This document shows positions 34,506 through 44,189 of a DNA stretch of 64,000 bases, one piece after another (position 1 is the stretch's first letter; the number at the start of each line of letters is the position of its first letter). The notes beneath the pieces were generated by a model, which had not been told where the DNA came from, searched no databases, and worked only from the letters and a program-made list of their open reading frames with translations. Source of the DNA: Bacteriovoracaceae bacterium (GTDB taxonomy: Bacteria; Bdellovibrionota; Bacteriovoracia; Bacteriovoracales; Bacteriovoracaceae); NCBI GenBank assembly GCA_013141065.1, contig JABFRR010000009.1, forward strand, positions 170,777 through 234,776, read 5' to 3'. Position numbers and translations under genes: made by a program.

Positions 34506-36191
34506 ATGAAATTACTGTGCCTATTTCTATTGTTATTTAATTTAACTAACCTTTTTGCTCGGACAAATTGCCCGGTATTACCAAACACTGATATTCTTCC
34601 AGGTATGATTGCCTCGGCTGATTCAATGACTTGTCTTGCGACTAAAGAACAATATAAATGTGATGATCTTGAAAAAGAACTTGAAGGTGAAGAAAAAAAT
34701 CGAATCATTAAATGTGATACAAAATCTTTGAACGAACAAAAAATGGGAAATACAAGTTTTTCGAATTGTATTTGGAATGGAATCGTTATTAGTGGAGAGA
34801 GTTTGTTAGATTTAGCCTCACTTCCTGGTAAAATTGCAGGCGGAATTGCCAATAGTTTTAAGGAAACTCAAGCATGTAATAAAAGTATTGATAAAAAACG
34901 GGAAATTCTCAATGCATTTAATCTTACGATTGAAGATGAGCGATTTAAGCTTTCAGAAAATTTTGTTGGGAAGTGGCTTGAAGATGCACCTTGTTCGGAA
35001 ATAGAAAAGCTTCTTTCTTCTCGCTATCAAAATTATCAAAATACGATGTATCGAGAAAGAATTAATATGATCAATGCCGGTAAAGGCGCAAATCTTAAAC
35101 CACTAAAGAAAGATGCCAGTGGAGGCACCAATTTAATTTCAATGTTAAAAGCCGCCCTAAATGAAGCTGGTGCTAGATATCAGTGTTATTCACCAAAAGT
35201 TAAAGCTGAAATGATTTGTGCTGGAGTCACTACACTTATCACAGATGCTGCTTTAGGAGGAGGAGTTCTTCTAGCAGCAAAGCGAATTAATGCAGTTGTT
35301 AAGTCAAAAAAAGCACTTGATCGAGCTCAATCTGCGATGGCACGTGCTGAGAAGGTTGATCTAAAAGATTCTGCTCTACTTATGGATAAAGACAGAATTA
35401 AAGCGGCTGAAACTCTGTTGAAAAGATCGATTGATCAAGATGAAGCTGATGCAATTCTAACTGCTCACAACGTGGGTAAAAAAAGAGGGTTTGGAAAATA
35501 CACTCAACAGGATATTGCAGATAAAGCCCGAGAGTTAAAAAAAGTTAAAACAATTGACATGAAAGAAAGAAGAGACCTAATGGAAAACGGTATCACTGGT
35601 ACAATGAGTGTCAGTCAAAAGCTGGTCTACGGTGAAGCACACCGAATAAAAGCTCAAAGGTTTTTGTCTGATGCCTATTCAGTTGGAGATAGAGCAAAAA
35701 TTAAAACAGGCACTGATGAAGTGAGAAAGTATTACTACGAATTACGATTATCACAGCTAGGTTCAAAGGATATTAAAAAAATTTATACTCCTGACCGACA
35801 TGGATTATTAGAAATAAAAACAGCTAATGAATTTGGATTAAATGCTAAGGAATCCGCTCAACTTGTTGATAAAATGATCGCCGCAAATGACTTGAATCCA
35901 CTTCAAGCTCATAGAAGTGTTATTGGGTATTTAAGTGAAAGTATTAAAGAAATGACAGAAAGACATGCAGCTAAATATGGAAATACCTTGCCCTTTAATA
36001 TCTATAGAGCAAAGGAATTAAGAGCAGAATTGTTAGAAAGATACTACACATTAAAATATCCCGATAAGTATAATGAATTAGATTGGGATAAAATGAATCC
36101 AAGGGAACAAAATATTTTATCTGAAATTCGAGTTGAATTATTAGAGGCAAGAAAACAGGCTGAAAAAAATAAATTCCCTGTTTTGAGATAA
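34506..36191 (+). CDS. Large secreted helical protein, unknown function
   Basis: 561 residues beginning with a signal peptide (MKLLCLFLLLFNLTNLFA) after a TGGAGA ribosome site; the longer in-frame start at 34464 lacks one. The mature N-terminal third has paired Cys (NCPV, MTCLAT, YKCDD, IIKCD) and a hydrophobic Gly/Ala stretch near residue 235-260 (ICAGVTTLITDAALGGGVLL). From about 260 on it is helical and charged, with LLKRSIDQDEADAILTAH and KKRGFGKYTQQDIADKA resembling a conserved module. The layout is like the 1455-residue lipoprotein at the start of the window. No enzyme motif recognised. An exported effector or surface protein is possible, without proof. Confidence 0.75.
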   Translation: MKLLCLFLLLFNLTNLFARTNCPVLPNTDILPGMIASADSMTCLATKEQYKCDDLEKELEGEEKNRIIKCDTKSLNEQKMGNTSFSNCIWNGIVISGESLLDLASLPGKIAGGIANSFKETQACNKSIDKKREILNAFNLTIEDERFKLSENFVGKWLEDAPCSEIEKLLSSRYQNYQNTMYRERINMINAGKGANLKPLKKDASGGTNLISMLKAALNEAGARYQCYSPKVKAEMICAGVTTLITDAALGGGVLLAAKRINAVVKSKKALDRAQSAMARAEKVDLKDSALLMDKDRIKAAETLLKRSIDQDEADAILTAHNVGKKRGFGKYTQQDIADKARELKKVKTIDMKERRDLMENGITGTMSVSQKLVYGEAHRIKAQRFLSDAYSVGDRAKIKTGTDEVRKYYYELRLSQLGSKDIKKIYTPDRHGLLEIKTANEFGLNAKESAQLVDKMIAANDLNPLQAHRSVIGYLSESIKEMTERHAAKYGNTLPFNIYRAKELRAELLERYYTLKYPDKYNELDWDKMNPREQNILSEIRVELLEARKQAEKNKFPVLR

Positions 36192-36200
36192 AACAAAAAT

Positions 36201-36659
36201 TTAATTTCTTATAAAATCTTCTAAAATTATCATCGCACTTAGGCAGTCAATCTTGGTGGGATCAACTTTGAAATTATACTGGGGAGAGTTTTTCATTCGA
36301 TCCTCAGCTTCTTTAGTCGTAAGCGTTTCATCTTGTTCAAAAAAAAGCACCTCTGGACAACTCGCTTGAAAAACTTTTCCAAAAGATTTTATCTTTTGAG
36401 TATTGATACTTTCCTTGCCATCAAGATAGTAAGGAACTCCAAGAACCACTAAATCGATTCCTTCATTTTCAATGATTTTTTTTAAACTTAAAATGGCGTC
36501 TTGATCGGATTTGTAAATAATTTTTTCGCCTACATAAGGAAAGGGATCAGGCCCAGGACAATAAAAAGCAGTACCAATGACTTTAGTGCCATAGTCGATG
36601 GACATTATCCTTTTAGCGATAAAATTTTGATAATTGGGGTAGTGTGAAAAGTCTGTCAT
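36201..36659 (-). CDS. ruvX: RuvX/YqgF-family nuclease-like protein
   Basis: RNase H-fold protein of the YqgF family, implicated in 16S rRNA pre-processing and proposed as a Holliday junction resolvase. Motifs: MSIDYGTKVIGTAFY (catalytic Asp), LVVLGVPYYLDGKES, FEQDETLTTKEAED (second acid) and a C-terminal KIDCLSAMIILEDFI (third Asp with the usual iD-x-AAxIILQ pattern). The gene is drawn from ATG 36659; ATG 36605 has AGGA close by and begins right at the conserved domain, so it may be the true start. Convergent with the secreted protein. Confidence 0.88.
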   Translation of the reverse strand: MTDFSHYPNYQNFIAKRIMSIDYGTKVIGTAFYCPGPDPFPYVGEKIIYKSDQDAILSLKKIIENEGIDLVVLGVPYYLDGKESINTQKIKSFGKVFQASCPEVLFFEQDETLTTKEAEDRMKNSPQYNFKVDPTKIDCLSAMIILEDFIRN

Positions 36660-36973
36660 CTTAATTGAGATTCATAACAAAAAAAGACTAGAACATCATC
36701 AAGAGATTCTACAAATATCTATTTTTAAGGGTTTAGCATTTAGCCAGTAGCTAAAAAACGAGTAATTAGCGCCTTCCTTAGGCATTTTTGTTGACAGTTT
36801 TGGCCTTCTTGTCGATACTAGAAAAAATAAAATTATTTTTACCTGCCAAAGTTAACAATCACCGAAAATTAAAAAAACTAGAGGTTATCCCACAATTCGG
36901 TTCATGTATTTATCTTAAATTATTCCAATAAATTTCCCAATAATTATATCCCACGAACAGGAGTTACTTTCAA
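36660..36973. other. 314-bp gene-free region holding the rho promoter and leader
   Basis: No coding frame seen. A small hairpin GCCT/AGGC followed by ATTTTTG lies at 36771-36790 (weak terminator-like), then the rho promoter, then a leader of about 145 nt before the rho ATG. Confidence 0.6.
36791..36819 (+). promoter_or_regulatory. Sigma-70 promoter of rho
   Basis: TTGACA at 36791-36796 and GATACT at 36814-36819 with a 17-base spacer. The predicted start near 36826 leaves a long leader before rho at 36974, as is common for rho genes, which are often autoregulated by attenuation. Confidence 0.7.
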
Positions 36974-38221
36974 ATGCATCTCAACGATCTCAGAGAAAAA
37001 GACATTGCAGAACTTACAACCATGGCCGAAGAGTTACAGATTGAAAATCCAAGTAACCTAAAAAAGCATGAACTTATTTTTGCTATTTTAAAAGCTACAG
37101 CTAAAGATGATAAATCAATCTTTGGTAACGGTGTTCTTGAAATTCTTCCTGATGGTTTCGGCTTTCTTAGATCGCCTCTTTATAACTACCTTCCTGGTGC
37201 TGATGATATCTATGTTTCGCCATCACAAATTAGAAAGTTTGGTCTACGTAAAGGAGACTCGGTTGAAGGTGAAATACGACCTCCAAAAGAAGGTGAAAGA
37301 TACTTTGCACTCGTCAAAGTAAACGAAATTAATTCACAGTCACCAGAAAAACATAAAAAAACAGTCCTCTTTGATAACTTAACTCCGTTATACCCAGAGA
37401 AAAAAATTAACCTTGAGTACCATCCAACAAATTACTCAACTCGTTTGATTGACTTGTTTGTCCCACAAGGTTTTGGACAACGTTGTTTAATCGTTGCTCC
37501 ACCAAAAGCTGGTAAGACAGTTCTCCTTCAAGACATTGCCAATGCTATTACGACAAATCATCCAGAATCAGTTTTGATTGTTCTTTTAATCGATGAACGT
37601 CCGGAAGAAGTAACGGACATGAGAAGAAATGTTAATGCTGAAGTTGTATCAAGTACTTTTGATGAACCAGCAACTCGCCACGTACAAGTCGCTGAGATGG
37701 TCATTGAAAAAGCTAAACGTCTCACAGAAGCTGGGAAAGATGTTATTATTCTTCTCGATTCAATCACACGCTTAGCTAGAGCATACAACACAGTCGTTCC
37801 ACCATCGGGGAAAATTCTTTCAGGTGGGGTTGACTCAAACGCGCTACATAAGCCAAAAAGATTTTTTGGATCTGCACGTAATATTGAAGGTGGAGGTTCA
37901 CTTACTATTATCGCTACGGCCCTTATCGATACAGGTTCAAGAATGGATGAAGTTATCTTTGAAGAATTCAAAGGAACAGGTAACTCAGAAATTCAACTTG
38001 ATAGAAAATTATTAGAAAAGAGAATCTTTCCAGCACTTGATATTAATAAGTCTTCAACTCGTAAAGAAGATCTTCTTATGGCCCCAAGCGATCTGCAAAG
38101 ATCTTATCTATTAAGAAAAGTTCTTCATGCGATGGCGCCCATTGATGCGATGGAATTTATTTTAAGTAGAGTAACTAAAACAAAAACTAATACTGAATTT
38201 TTAGATTCGATGAACTCATAA
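36974..38221 (+). CDS. rho: Transcription termination factor Rho
   Basis: 415-residue hexameric RNA helicase. N-terminal helix bundle (1-45), RNA-binding cold-shock-like domain ([15 protein letters not shown] and [16 protein letters not shown]), Walker A in [11 protein letters not shown] (K181), Walker B region [16 protein letters not shown] and the Q/R-loop region [27 protein letters not shown]. All are canonical. AACAGGAG precedes the ATG. It heads a co-directional run rho, DUF1385, prfA, prmC, murA, HIT with gaps of 14 bp or less. Confidence 0.98.
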   Translation: MHLNDLREKDIAELTTMAEELQIENPSNLKKHELIFAILKATAKDDKSIFGNGVLEILPDGFGFLRSPLYNYLPGADDIYVSPSQIRKFGLRKGDSVEGEIRPPKEGERYFALVKVNEINSQSPEKHKKTVLFDNLTPLYPEKKINLEYHPTNYSTRLIDLFVPQGFGQRCLIVAPPKAGKTVLLQDIANAITTNHPESVLIVLLIDERPEEVTDMRRNVNAEVVSSTFDEPATRHVQVAEMVIEKAKRLTEAGKDVIILLDSITRLARAYNTVVPPSGKILSGGVDSNALHKPKRFFGSARNIEGGGSLTIIATALIDTGSRMDEVIFEEFKGTGNSEIQLDRKLLEKRIFPALDINKSSTRKEDLLMAPSDLQRSYLLRKVLHAMAPIDAMEFILSRVTKTKTNTEFLDSMNS

Positions 38222-38224
38222 TTT

Positions 38225-39355
38225 ATGAAAAAAAAATTGATCAATAAGCTCATACTTCTCGTTTCAAAACAATACGCTTCAATTGGCGGCCAAGCCGTCA
38301 TTGAAGGTGTTATGATGAGATCTCCTAATGCATTCGTTGTGGCAGTAAGAAAACCTGATGGCACAATTCGCTTAAGACGTGACCAATGGTACGGATTATC
38401 TAATAAGCTTTCTTTTTTGAAGAAGCCTTTTTTAAGAGGTATCCTCACCTTAGTTGAGACGATGGCCAATGGAATCGTTTCTCTTAATTATTCCGCTAAT
38501 CTTGCAATGGATGAAGAAAATAAAAAAGAGGCACAATCTAAAGGAATGAGTGTCGAAGAGTACGAAAAAAATAAAAAATCAAAAGAGAAAGTAAATTGGG
38601 AAACTTTTTTATCGATTGGTGTTTCATTCCTTTTTGGTATTGGACTTTTTGTGTTTGTACCTCATGTGCTTACAGCTTTTATTCAAAATTACAGTGGTGC
38701 AACTTGGGATCTTCAAAGCTGGCAATGGCATGCGGTGGATGGTTCAATCAATGCTTTTATTTTTCTAACGTACATTTTTTCAATTAGTTTTATTCCTGAT
38801 ATTAAAAAAGTATTTCAGTATCACGGTGCCGAACATAAATCGATTTCAACCTTTGAAGCGGGTCAAGAGTTAACAGTTGAAAATGCTAGAAAACATGAAA
38901 CTTTTCATCCTCGTTGTGGAACGACATTTATTTTCTTTTTAATGTTTGTTTCAATTATTTTGTTTGCGATCATTTTTGCAATTGTTCCAATTGGAGCCAA
39001 TTCACCAGTTGTCTTAAAACATCTTTATGCCATTTTGTTTAAAATTTCGCTCACGTTTCCAATAGCCGGAATTTCTTATGAACTTATTAAGTTTTTGGGA
39101 AAAAATCCAGATTCTACATTTGGGAAAGTTTTAAGTTATCCCGGAAGAATGTTGCAAAAACTTACTACGAAGGAACCTGACGATTCTCAACTTGAAATCG
39201 CACTTGCATCAATTAAAGCAGTTTTGTTTTTAGAAGAAAAATATAATTTAAAAGAAGCAAGTGCTCGAAAAATTACTGTCGATGAAATAGATCTTAAAGA
39301 TCTTCGCGATATTGAAAATAGTAACTTTAATTTAAAAGATTTTTTAGAAGGCTAA
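38225..39355 (+). CDS. DUF1385 (YqhQ-like) membrane protein
   Basis: 376 residues. The N-terminal signature IGGQAVIEGVMMRSP and the later FQYHGAEHKSISTFEAG and HPRCGTTF blocks are diagnostic of the family. About five hydrophobic helices lie between residues 125 and 300. The family's function is not established; it commonly sits next to prfA and prmC in diverse bacteria, exactly as here. It begins 3 bp after rho and ends 5 bp before prfA, so it is surely in that operon. The His/Glu and Cys motifs are suggestive of a metal site. Confidence 0.93.
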   Translation: MKKKLINKLILLVSKQYASIGGQAVIEGVMMRSPNAFVVAVRKPDGTIRLRRDQWYGLSNKLSFLKKPFLRGILTLVETMANGIVSLNYSANLAMDEENKKEAQSKGMSVEEYEKNKKSKEKVNWETFLSIGVSFLFGIGLFVFVPHVLTAFIQNYSGATWDLQSWQWHAVDGSINAFIFLTYIFSISFIPDIKKVFQYHGAEHKSISTFEAGQELTVENARKHETFHPRCGTTFIFFLMFVSIILFAIIFAIVPIGANSPVVLKHLYAILFKISLTFPIAGISYELIKFLGKNPDSTFGKVLSYPGRMLQKLTTKEPDDSQLEIALASIKAVLFLEEKYNLKEASARKITVDEIDLKDLRDIENSNFNLKDFLEG

Positions 39356-39360
39356 TATTT

Positions 39361-40434
39361 ATGTCTATGTTCGATAAACTTGAAGCAGTTGTCGCTCGTT
39401 ATGAGCAACTTTCAGACAAGCTGGCTGATCCCTCTATTTATGACCGTCAAAAGGAATTTAAAGAAGTTTCTTCTGAAAGAGCTAATATCGAAGATGTTGT
39501 AAAAACGTATCAAGAGTACAAAAAAATTAAAGATGATCTCGATGGATCAAAAGAAATTTTAAAAAATGAAAAAGATGAAGATCTTCGAGAGATGGCAAAA
39601 ATGGAGCTCTCTGAATTGGAAGCCGTCATTCCAGCTTTAGAAGAAAAGCTAAAACTGCTCTTATTACCAAGAGATCCTTTAGATGACCGTAACGTCATTA
39701 TGGAAATGCGGGCCGGAGCAGGAGGCGATGAAGCTTCGATTTTTGTCTCCGACATGTTCAGACTCTATCAAAACTACTTTCGTCATTTAGGTTACAAAAT
39801 CGAACTCGACTCAATGTCTGAAAGTGATCAAGGTATTAAAGAAATTATTTTTACCGTTACCGGTGAAAAAGTTTACTCAAAATTAAAATGGGAAGCTGGA
39901 GTTCATAGAGTTCAACGAGTTCCCAAGACAGAAACTATGGGGCGAGTGCATACTTCCACAATCACAATTGCCGTCATGCCAGAAGTCGATGAAGTCGAAT
40001 TTGAATTAAATCCCAATGAATTAAGAATCGATGTTTATAGGTCAGGTGGATCTGGTGGGCAGTCAGTTAACACGACGGATTCAGCAGTCAGAATTACCCA
40101 CTTACCAACTGGTATGTCAGTTGCTAACCAGGATCAAAAGTCCCAGTTAAAAAATAAAGAAAAAGCGATGAAAATATTGCGTTCAAGAATCTATGACAAT
40201 ATGGTTAAAGCCCAAAAAGACGAGATTGACAGCGAACGACGTGGACAAATCGGGGACGGAGATCGCTCTGAAAAAATTAGGACTTATAATTATCCTCAAA
40301 ATAGAATTAGTGACCATCGTATTGGATTAACAGTTCATAATCTTGACGGAGTCATGAACGGTGACTTAAGTGGAATCACAGATGCACTGATTGCTCACCA
40401 TCAAGCTGAGCTCATGAAAGGGCAAGAGGACTAG
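39361..40434 (+). CDS. prfA: Peptide chain release factor 1
   Basis: 357 residues. The GGQ peptidyl-tRNA hydrolysis motif is at 232-234 (GSGGQSVNTTDSAVR), the target methylated by the next gene product. The codon-recognition tripeptide is PKT (188-190), the RF1-type PxT that reads UAA and UAG, rather than the SPF of RF2. The flanking RVQRVPKTETMGRVHTST is typical. It is followed by prmC with a 1-bp stop/start overlap (TAGTG). Confidence 0.97.
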   Translation: MSMFDKLEAVVARYEQLSDKLADPSIYDRQKEFKEVSSERANIEDVVKTYQEYKKIKDDLDGSKEILKNEKDEDLREMAKMELSELEAVIPALEEKLKLLLLPRDPLDDRNVIMEMRAGAGGDEASIFVSDMFRLYQNYFRHLGYKIELDSMSESDQGIKEIIFTVTGEKVYSKLKWEAGVHRVQRVPKTETMGRVHTSTITIAVMPEVDEVEFELNPNELRIDVYRSGGSGGQSVNTTDSAVRITHLPTGMSVANQDQKSQLKNKEKAMKILRSRIYDNMVKAQKDEIDSERRGQIGDGDRSEKIRTYNYPQNRISDHRIGLTVHNLDGVMNGDLSGITDALIAHHQAELMKGQED

Positions 40435-41324
40435 TGAGCATTCTTAGTCTTGATAACTATCTGCGAGAATTTTTTCAACAAGAAAAAAAGTTTCTTTTAA
40501 ATACTTATCCAGGACTAACACTTCATAGGCTTAAACAAGATATTAAACTTCATGCATTTTTAAATGGGGTTGATTCTGAAGAGCTTTTCGACTTTCCCTA
40601 TCAGCCGTATCGTACGAACCCACTTACTATTTTTTTTGATAAATTAAAAATAGGAATGCCTTTAGAATACATTACAGGTTATGCCTATTTTTACCGTTCT
40701 CTTTTTAAGGTCAATAGTGATGTTTTAATTCCTAGAAGTGAAACAGAAATCTTAGTTGAGTTGGCCAGTCTAGAAATAAAGAAAAATTTTAAAAACAGAG
40801 TTTGCCGAATTGCAGATATCGGGACTGGAACTGGTGCAATTGCGCTTTCGTTAATGTACGAAGAAGCAGCGACCCTGGAAATTGTTGCAACAGATTTATC
40901 AAGTAAAGCACTTCGGGTGGCCAAAGAAAATTTTTTCAATCTTAAGTTTTCAATTCCCAGCAAACACACCCTTTTGTTTGTTAATACAGATAGAATGGAA
41001 GGACTGACTGGCAGCTTTGATCTCATATTGTCGAACCCACCTTACATTAAAAAAGTATTAGACGCTCCGGGGGTCCACGATCAAGTGAAAAGTTTTGAAC
41101 CGCATTTGGCACTTTTTTTACTTGATTCAGAGTACGATAGTTGGTTTAAAGATTTTTTTAAAACAATTTTTAATAAATTATCCGACAGCGGTGTATCATT
41201 AGTAGAAGGACATGAAGACCACTTAGAAAATTTAGCGATCATTGCTCGTGGAATTGGCTTTAGTGAAGTTCTCGTCATAAAAGATTACACACAAAGAAAT
41301 AGATTTTTAAGATTAAAAAAATAA
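40434..41324 (+). CDS. prmC: Peptide release factor N5-glutamine methyltransferase
   Basis: SAM-dependent methyltransferase acting on the GGQ glutamine of release factors. N-terminal helical domain (1-85), the PLEYITGYAYFYRSLF linker motif, IADIGTGTGAIALSL (SAM binding) and the catalytic LSNPPYIKK (201-204). Start is GTG 40434, sharing its G with the prfA TAG stop, so translation is coupled. Length 296 is usual. Substrate and enzyme are thus adjacent genes, the common arrangement. Confidence 0.95.
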   Translation: MSILSLDNYLREFFQQEKKFLLNTYPGLTLHRLKQDIKLHAFLNGVDSEELFDFPYQPYRTNPLTIFFDKLKIGMPLEYITGYAYFYRSLFKVNSDVLIPRSETEILVELASLEIKKNFKNRVCRIADIGTGTGAIALSLMYEEAATLEIVATDLSSKALRVAKENFFNLKFSIPSKHTLLFVNTDRMEGLTGSFDLILSNPPYIKKVLDAPGVHDQVKSFEPHLALFLLDSEYDSWFKDFFKTIFNKLSDSGVSLVEGHEDHLENLAIIARGIGFSEVLVIKDYTQRNRFLRLKK

Positions 41325-41338
41325 GGGAATAGCCACAA

Positions 41339-42598
41339 ATGGACAAATTAATTATTTCAGGGCCAACAACACTTTCAGGTACAGTAAAAATAGCTCGTGC
41401 TAAGAATGCTTATTTGCCAATATTAGCCGCTGTTTTATTATCTGATAAACCAATTCACCTAAAAAATATTCCTGATCTGCAAGATATTAAAACAATGATA
41501 AAATTGCTTTCTAATCTTGGAGTCACTGTAAAAAAAGAAGGGAATATCACTACTTTTGATGCTTCCACATTAAATTCACATGAAGCCACTTATGACATTG
41601 TTAAAACAATGCGCGCTTCAATCTTTGTATTGGGACCTTTATTAGCACGTCTTAAAAAAGCTAAAGTTTCACTCCCTGGTGGCTGTGCTATCGGGACAAG
41701 GCCAATCGATTTACACTTAACTAATTTAGAAAAACTTGGGTGTGAAATCAATGTTCACTCAGGTTATGTCGATGCAAAAGTAGATACGATGAAAGCGACA
41801 CACCTCACTCTCGCTTTTCCTTCTGTCGGAGCAACTGAAAACCTTATGATGGCCGCAGTTTTTAGCGATGGTGTAACGACTATCGAAAACTCTGCCCTAG
41901 AGCCAGAGATCGACGATTTGGCGAATTTTCTTAATGCCATGGGTGCAAATGTAAAAGGAATTGGAACGAGAACGATTGTAGTGACTGGAGTAAAAAGTTT
42001 GAAGGAAGTTACTTATGAGGCCATTGGTGACAGGATCGAAGCAGCGACTTATTTAATGGCAGCGCTCGCTACTGGTTCAGATATCGAGATCCAAGAAGTA
42101 AATCCACGACACCTTGATTTTGTCATTCAAACACTTCAGCAAATGGGGGCAAAAATAGTTACAACAGAAAACTCCATAAAAGTTTTTAAGAGTGATTTGA
42201 AAGGCTGCCTCATTGATACTGCTCCATTTCCAGGATTTCCTACTGATGCCCAGGCGCAAATGATTGCTTTATGTACTCAAGTTAAAGGGGCTTCAGTTAT
42301 TACGGAAAATATTTTTGAAAATCGTTTTATGCATGTGCCAGAGTTAGTACGATTAGGGGCAGATATAACTTTAAAGGGACGTTCTGCTTTTATCCAAGGT
42401 GGAGAAAAATTAACAGCTGCACCTATTATGTGTACTGATCTACGTGCCTCTGCCGCCCTCATTATTGCTGCATTGACAACCGAGGGGGATACTGAAATTC
42501 AACGAATTTACCATCTCGATCGTGGTTATGAAAACTTAGTGAATAAATTTTCATCCCTAGGTGCAAAAATAAAGCGTGTTCCAGGGAATCCAACATAA
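41339..42598 (+). CDS. murA: UDP-N-acetylglucosamine 1-carboxyvinyltransferase
   Basis: First committed step of peptidoglycan synthesis. 419 residues with K22-N23 in ARAKNAYLPILAA, the active-site loop GGCAIGTRPIDLHL (C116, the fosfomycin target), SVGATENLMMAAV, GDRIEAATYLMAA and the late DLRASAALIIAAL. The usual SGAKNA is ARAKNA here, a small departure. Active-site Cys present predicts fosfomycin sensitivity of the enzyme itself. It follows prmC by 14 bp in the rho-prfA run. Confidence 0.97.
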   Translation: MDKLIISGPTTLSGTVKIARAKNAYLPILAAVLLSDKPIHLKNIPDLQDIKTMIKLLSNLGVTVKKEGNITTFDASTLNSHEATYDIVKTMRASIFVLGPLLARLKKAKVSLPGGCAIGTRPIDLHLTNLEKLGCEINVHSGYVDAKVDTMKATHLTLAFPSVGATENLMMAAVFSDGVTTIENSALEPEIDDLANFLNAMGANVKGIGTRTIVVTGVKSLKEVTYEAIGDRIEAATYLMAALATGSDIEIQEVNPRHLDFVIQTLQQMGAKIVTTENSIKVFKSDLKGCLIDTAPFPGFPTDAQAQMIALCTQVKGASVITENIFENRFMHVPELVRLGADITLKGRSAFIQGGEKLTAAPIMCTDLRASAALIIAALTTEGDTEIQRIYHLDRGYENLVNKFSSLGAKIKRVPGNPT

Positions 42599-42599
42599 A

Positions 42600-42956
42600 A
42601 TGAGTGCCAATTGTTTATTTTGTAAAATTTTTAGTGGTGAAATTCCGTCAAAAAAGGTTTTTGAAAATGAAGTCGTAATCGGTTTTCATGATATTCATCC
42701 TCAAGCAAAACATCACCTTTTATTTATTCATAAAAACCATACGAAAGACATCACCGAAATGGCCAGCGATGCAGATGCTCTCAGTGATGTTTTTAGTGCT
42801 ATCGCTAGTTTTACCAAGGCTAAAAATCTAGATGAAGCAGGCTTTAGGGTTGTTACCAATATGGGCCGACATGGAGGCCAAACTGTTTTCCATACTCATT
42901 TTCACGTGCTCGCAGGTGAGCCCCTGGGCCCGTTTGGAACTTATAAGTCTCTCTAG
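42600..42956 (+). CDS. HIT-family nucleotide hydrolase/transferase
   Basis: 118 residues. The histidine triad is HTHFHVLAG, close to the C-terminus, with CLFCKIFSGEIPSKKVFEN at the start and VTNMGRHGGQTVFH before the triad: the typical HINT/PKCI-like group that hydrolyses purine nucleoside phosphoramidates. Start 42600 is 2 bp past the murA stop; an in-frame upstream GTG at 42576 lies inside murA. Two Cys (CxxC) near the N-terminus may bind zinc, as in many HINT proteins. Last gene of the rho-murA run. Confidence 0.93.
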   Translation: MSANCLFCKIFSGEIPSKKVFENEVVIGFHDIHPQAKHHLLFIHKNHTKDITEMASDADALSDVFSAIASFTKAKNLDEAGFRVVTNMGRHGGQTVFHTHFHVLAGEPLGPFGTYKSL

Positions 42957-43068
42957 TAAATTCTAGTCTCAATTCATATTTGAATTATATTATTAAGAGC
43001 TCTCTTTTTTTCGAGATTTGAGTCTCAAAGTGACCTATGTATTGTGCACTCATTACATAGGAGACTTT

Positions 43069-44148
43069 ATGAGAATATTAATAGTTTTAATTTTTGTCAC
43101 AGTTTGTTCATCTTGTAAAAATTCACAGCAACTAGGGGCAACTTCGATTCCTAAAATTTTTGAGTCAAAAAGTTTTATAACACTCGACTTTGATTTAGAT
43201 GATTCAATCTTACGAAGAAAATTGCTTAATGCTTTTGTGGAAGAGCAAATCGGTGACAACCATTTTAGTGATGATAAAATTAAAAATGGAGATGAATTAG
43301 AATTTCTTAAAATGAAATTAGATCTTAGCAAAAGAGATTTTGAGCTATATAAAGATCGAGAAAAAACTCATGCAAAGTTAATCATTTCGTATTCAGACAA
43401 AACAGAAATATTCTTTCTTCCACCTTCAATTCTTCTTTCTGAAGCACTTGCAACTTTAAATTTAAACACAAAAAGAGAACAGAGGTTTTATCTCCGTGGT
43501 CAGTCCAAGTTTACTTCAGCTGGACAGATTATTTATGGAACATATTTTTCTGAAGAAGATCTGGTAGTCAATGACAGGCATTTTTATCAAGTTGAATTAT
43601 CAGAAAAAATATTGTTTATGGAAGGGCCAATTAAAATAGATGAAGGCCAGGTTGCAACTCTTTATATTGCATATAAATATTTTTTAGAGAGTGTTACTGC
43701 TCGTAAATTTCCTGGACGTGCGAGGGCCTGTACTAGAGACTTAATGGAAGCAGGAATGTGTGAGTGCACGTATTATAAAAATGTTTCAAATCAAAAACTA
43801 GAACTTAAGAAGCCAGATAACTTAGAGGAATTAGGATTAAGTTTTTTAATAGATGGAAAATCACTTACATTAAATGATCTTGGTATTTTAAACGAAAATC
43901 AAAAGACTAATGAGATCAGTGTCGATCTAGATTTTTCAAGTTTCTCAGATAACCGAAAAATCAGTTTCTTATTAGTTCAGCATAGTCAGTTAGTGAAATC
44001 ATTTTTATCTAAAGCGAGTAACTTTGAAGGGCATTGCTACCGAAGTGAAGGAAATGCGACTGAATACCTTAAAGCTGAAGTAGAAATTGAAGGAAAAATG
44101 ATTATCAAAGGGAGAGGAAATAAATTAATTGATATGTTAAAGTTATAA
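43069..44148 (+). CDS. Lipoprotein of unknown function
   Basis: 359 residues. Start 43069 has ATAGGAGA just upstream and opens with a lipoprotein signal ending SSC (Cys16). The mature part mixes strands and short helices; a Cys cluster lies near residue 225-235 (ACTRDLMEAGMCECTYY). The sequence KFTSAGQIIYGTYFSEEDL and the C-terminal half look like beta-rich domains. No known family. A 13-bp palindrome TTTGAGTCTCAAA lies 40 bp upstream (43017-43029) and might be an operator. Followed by a convergent hairpin. Confidence 0.75.
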   Translation: MRILIVLIFVTVCSSCKNSQQLGATSIPKIFESKSFITLDFDLDDSILRRKLLNAFVEEQIGDNHFSDDKIKNGDELEFLKMKLDLSKRDFELYKDREKTHAKLIISYSDKTEIFFLPPSILLSEALATLNLNTKREQRFYLRGQSKFTSAGQIIYGTYFSEEDLVVNDRHFYQVELSEKILFMEGPIKIDEGQVATLYIAYKYFLESVTARKFPGRARACTRDLMEAGMCECTYYKNVSNQKLELKKPDNLEELGLSFLIDGKSLTLNDLGILNENQKTNEISVDLDFSSFSDNRKISFLLVQHSQLVKSFLSKASNFEGHCYRSEGNATEYLKAEVEIEGKMIIKGRGNKLIDMLKL

Positions 44149-44155
44149 GGATTTT

Positions 44156-44185
44156 TTGGGTTTCTGGAAAATATCAGAAACCCAA
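44156..44185. terminator. Convergent-gene hairpin
   Basis: TTGGGTTTCTG (44156-44166), 8-base loop, CAGAAACCCAA (44175-44185): perfect 11-bp stem between the stops of two convergent genes. No U-run follows on either strand, so it may need Rho or only protect 3' ends. Confidence 0.6.
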
Positions 44186-44189
44186 TTCT

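Noticed and set aside
43017..43029. 13-bp palindrome TTTGAGTCTCAAA as an operator
   Set aside because: Position upstream of the lipoprotein gene is suitable, but one palindrome without a known regulator or a second copy is not enough.
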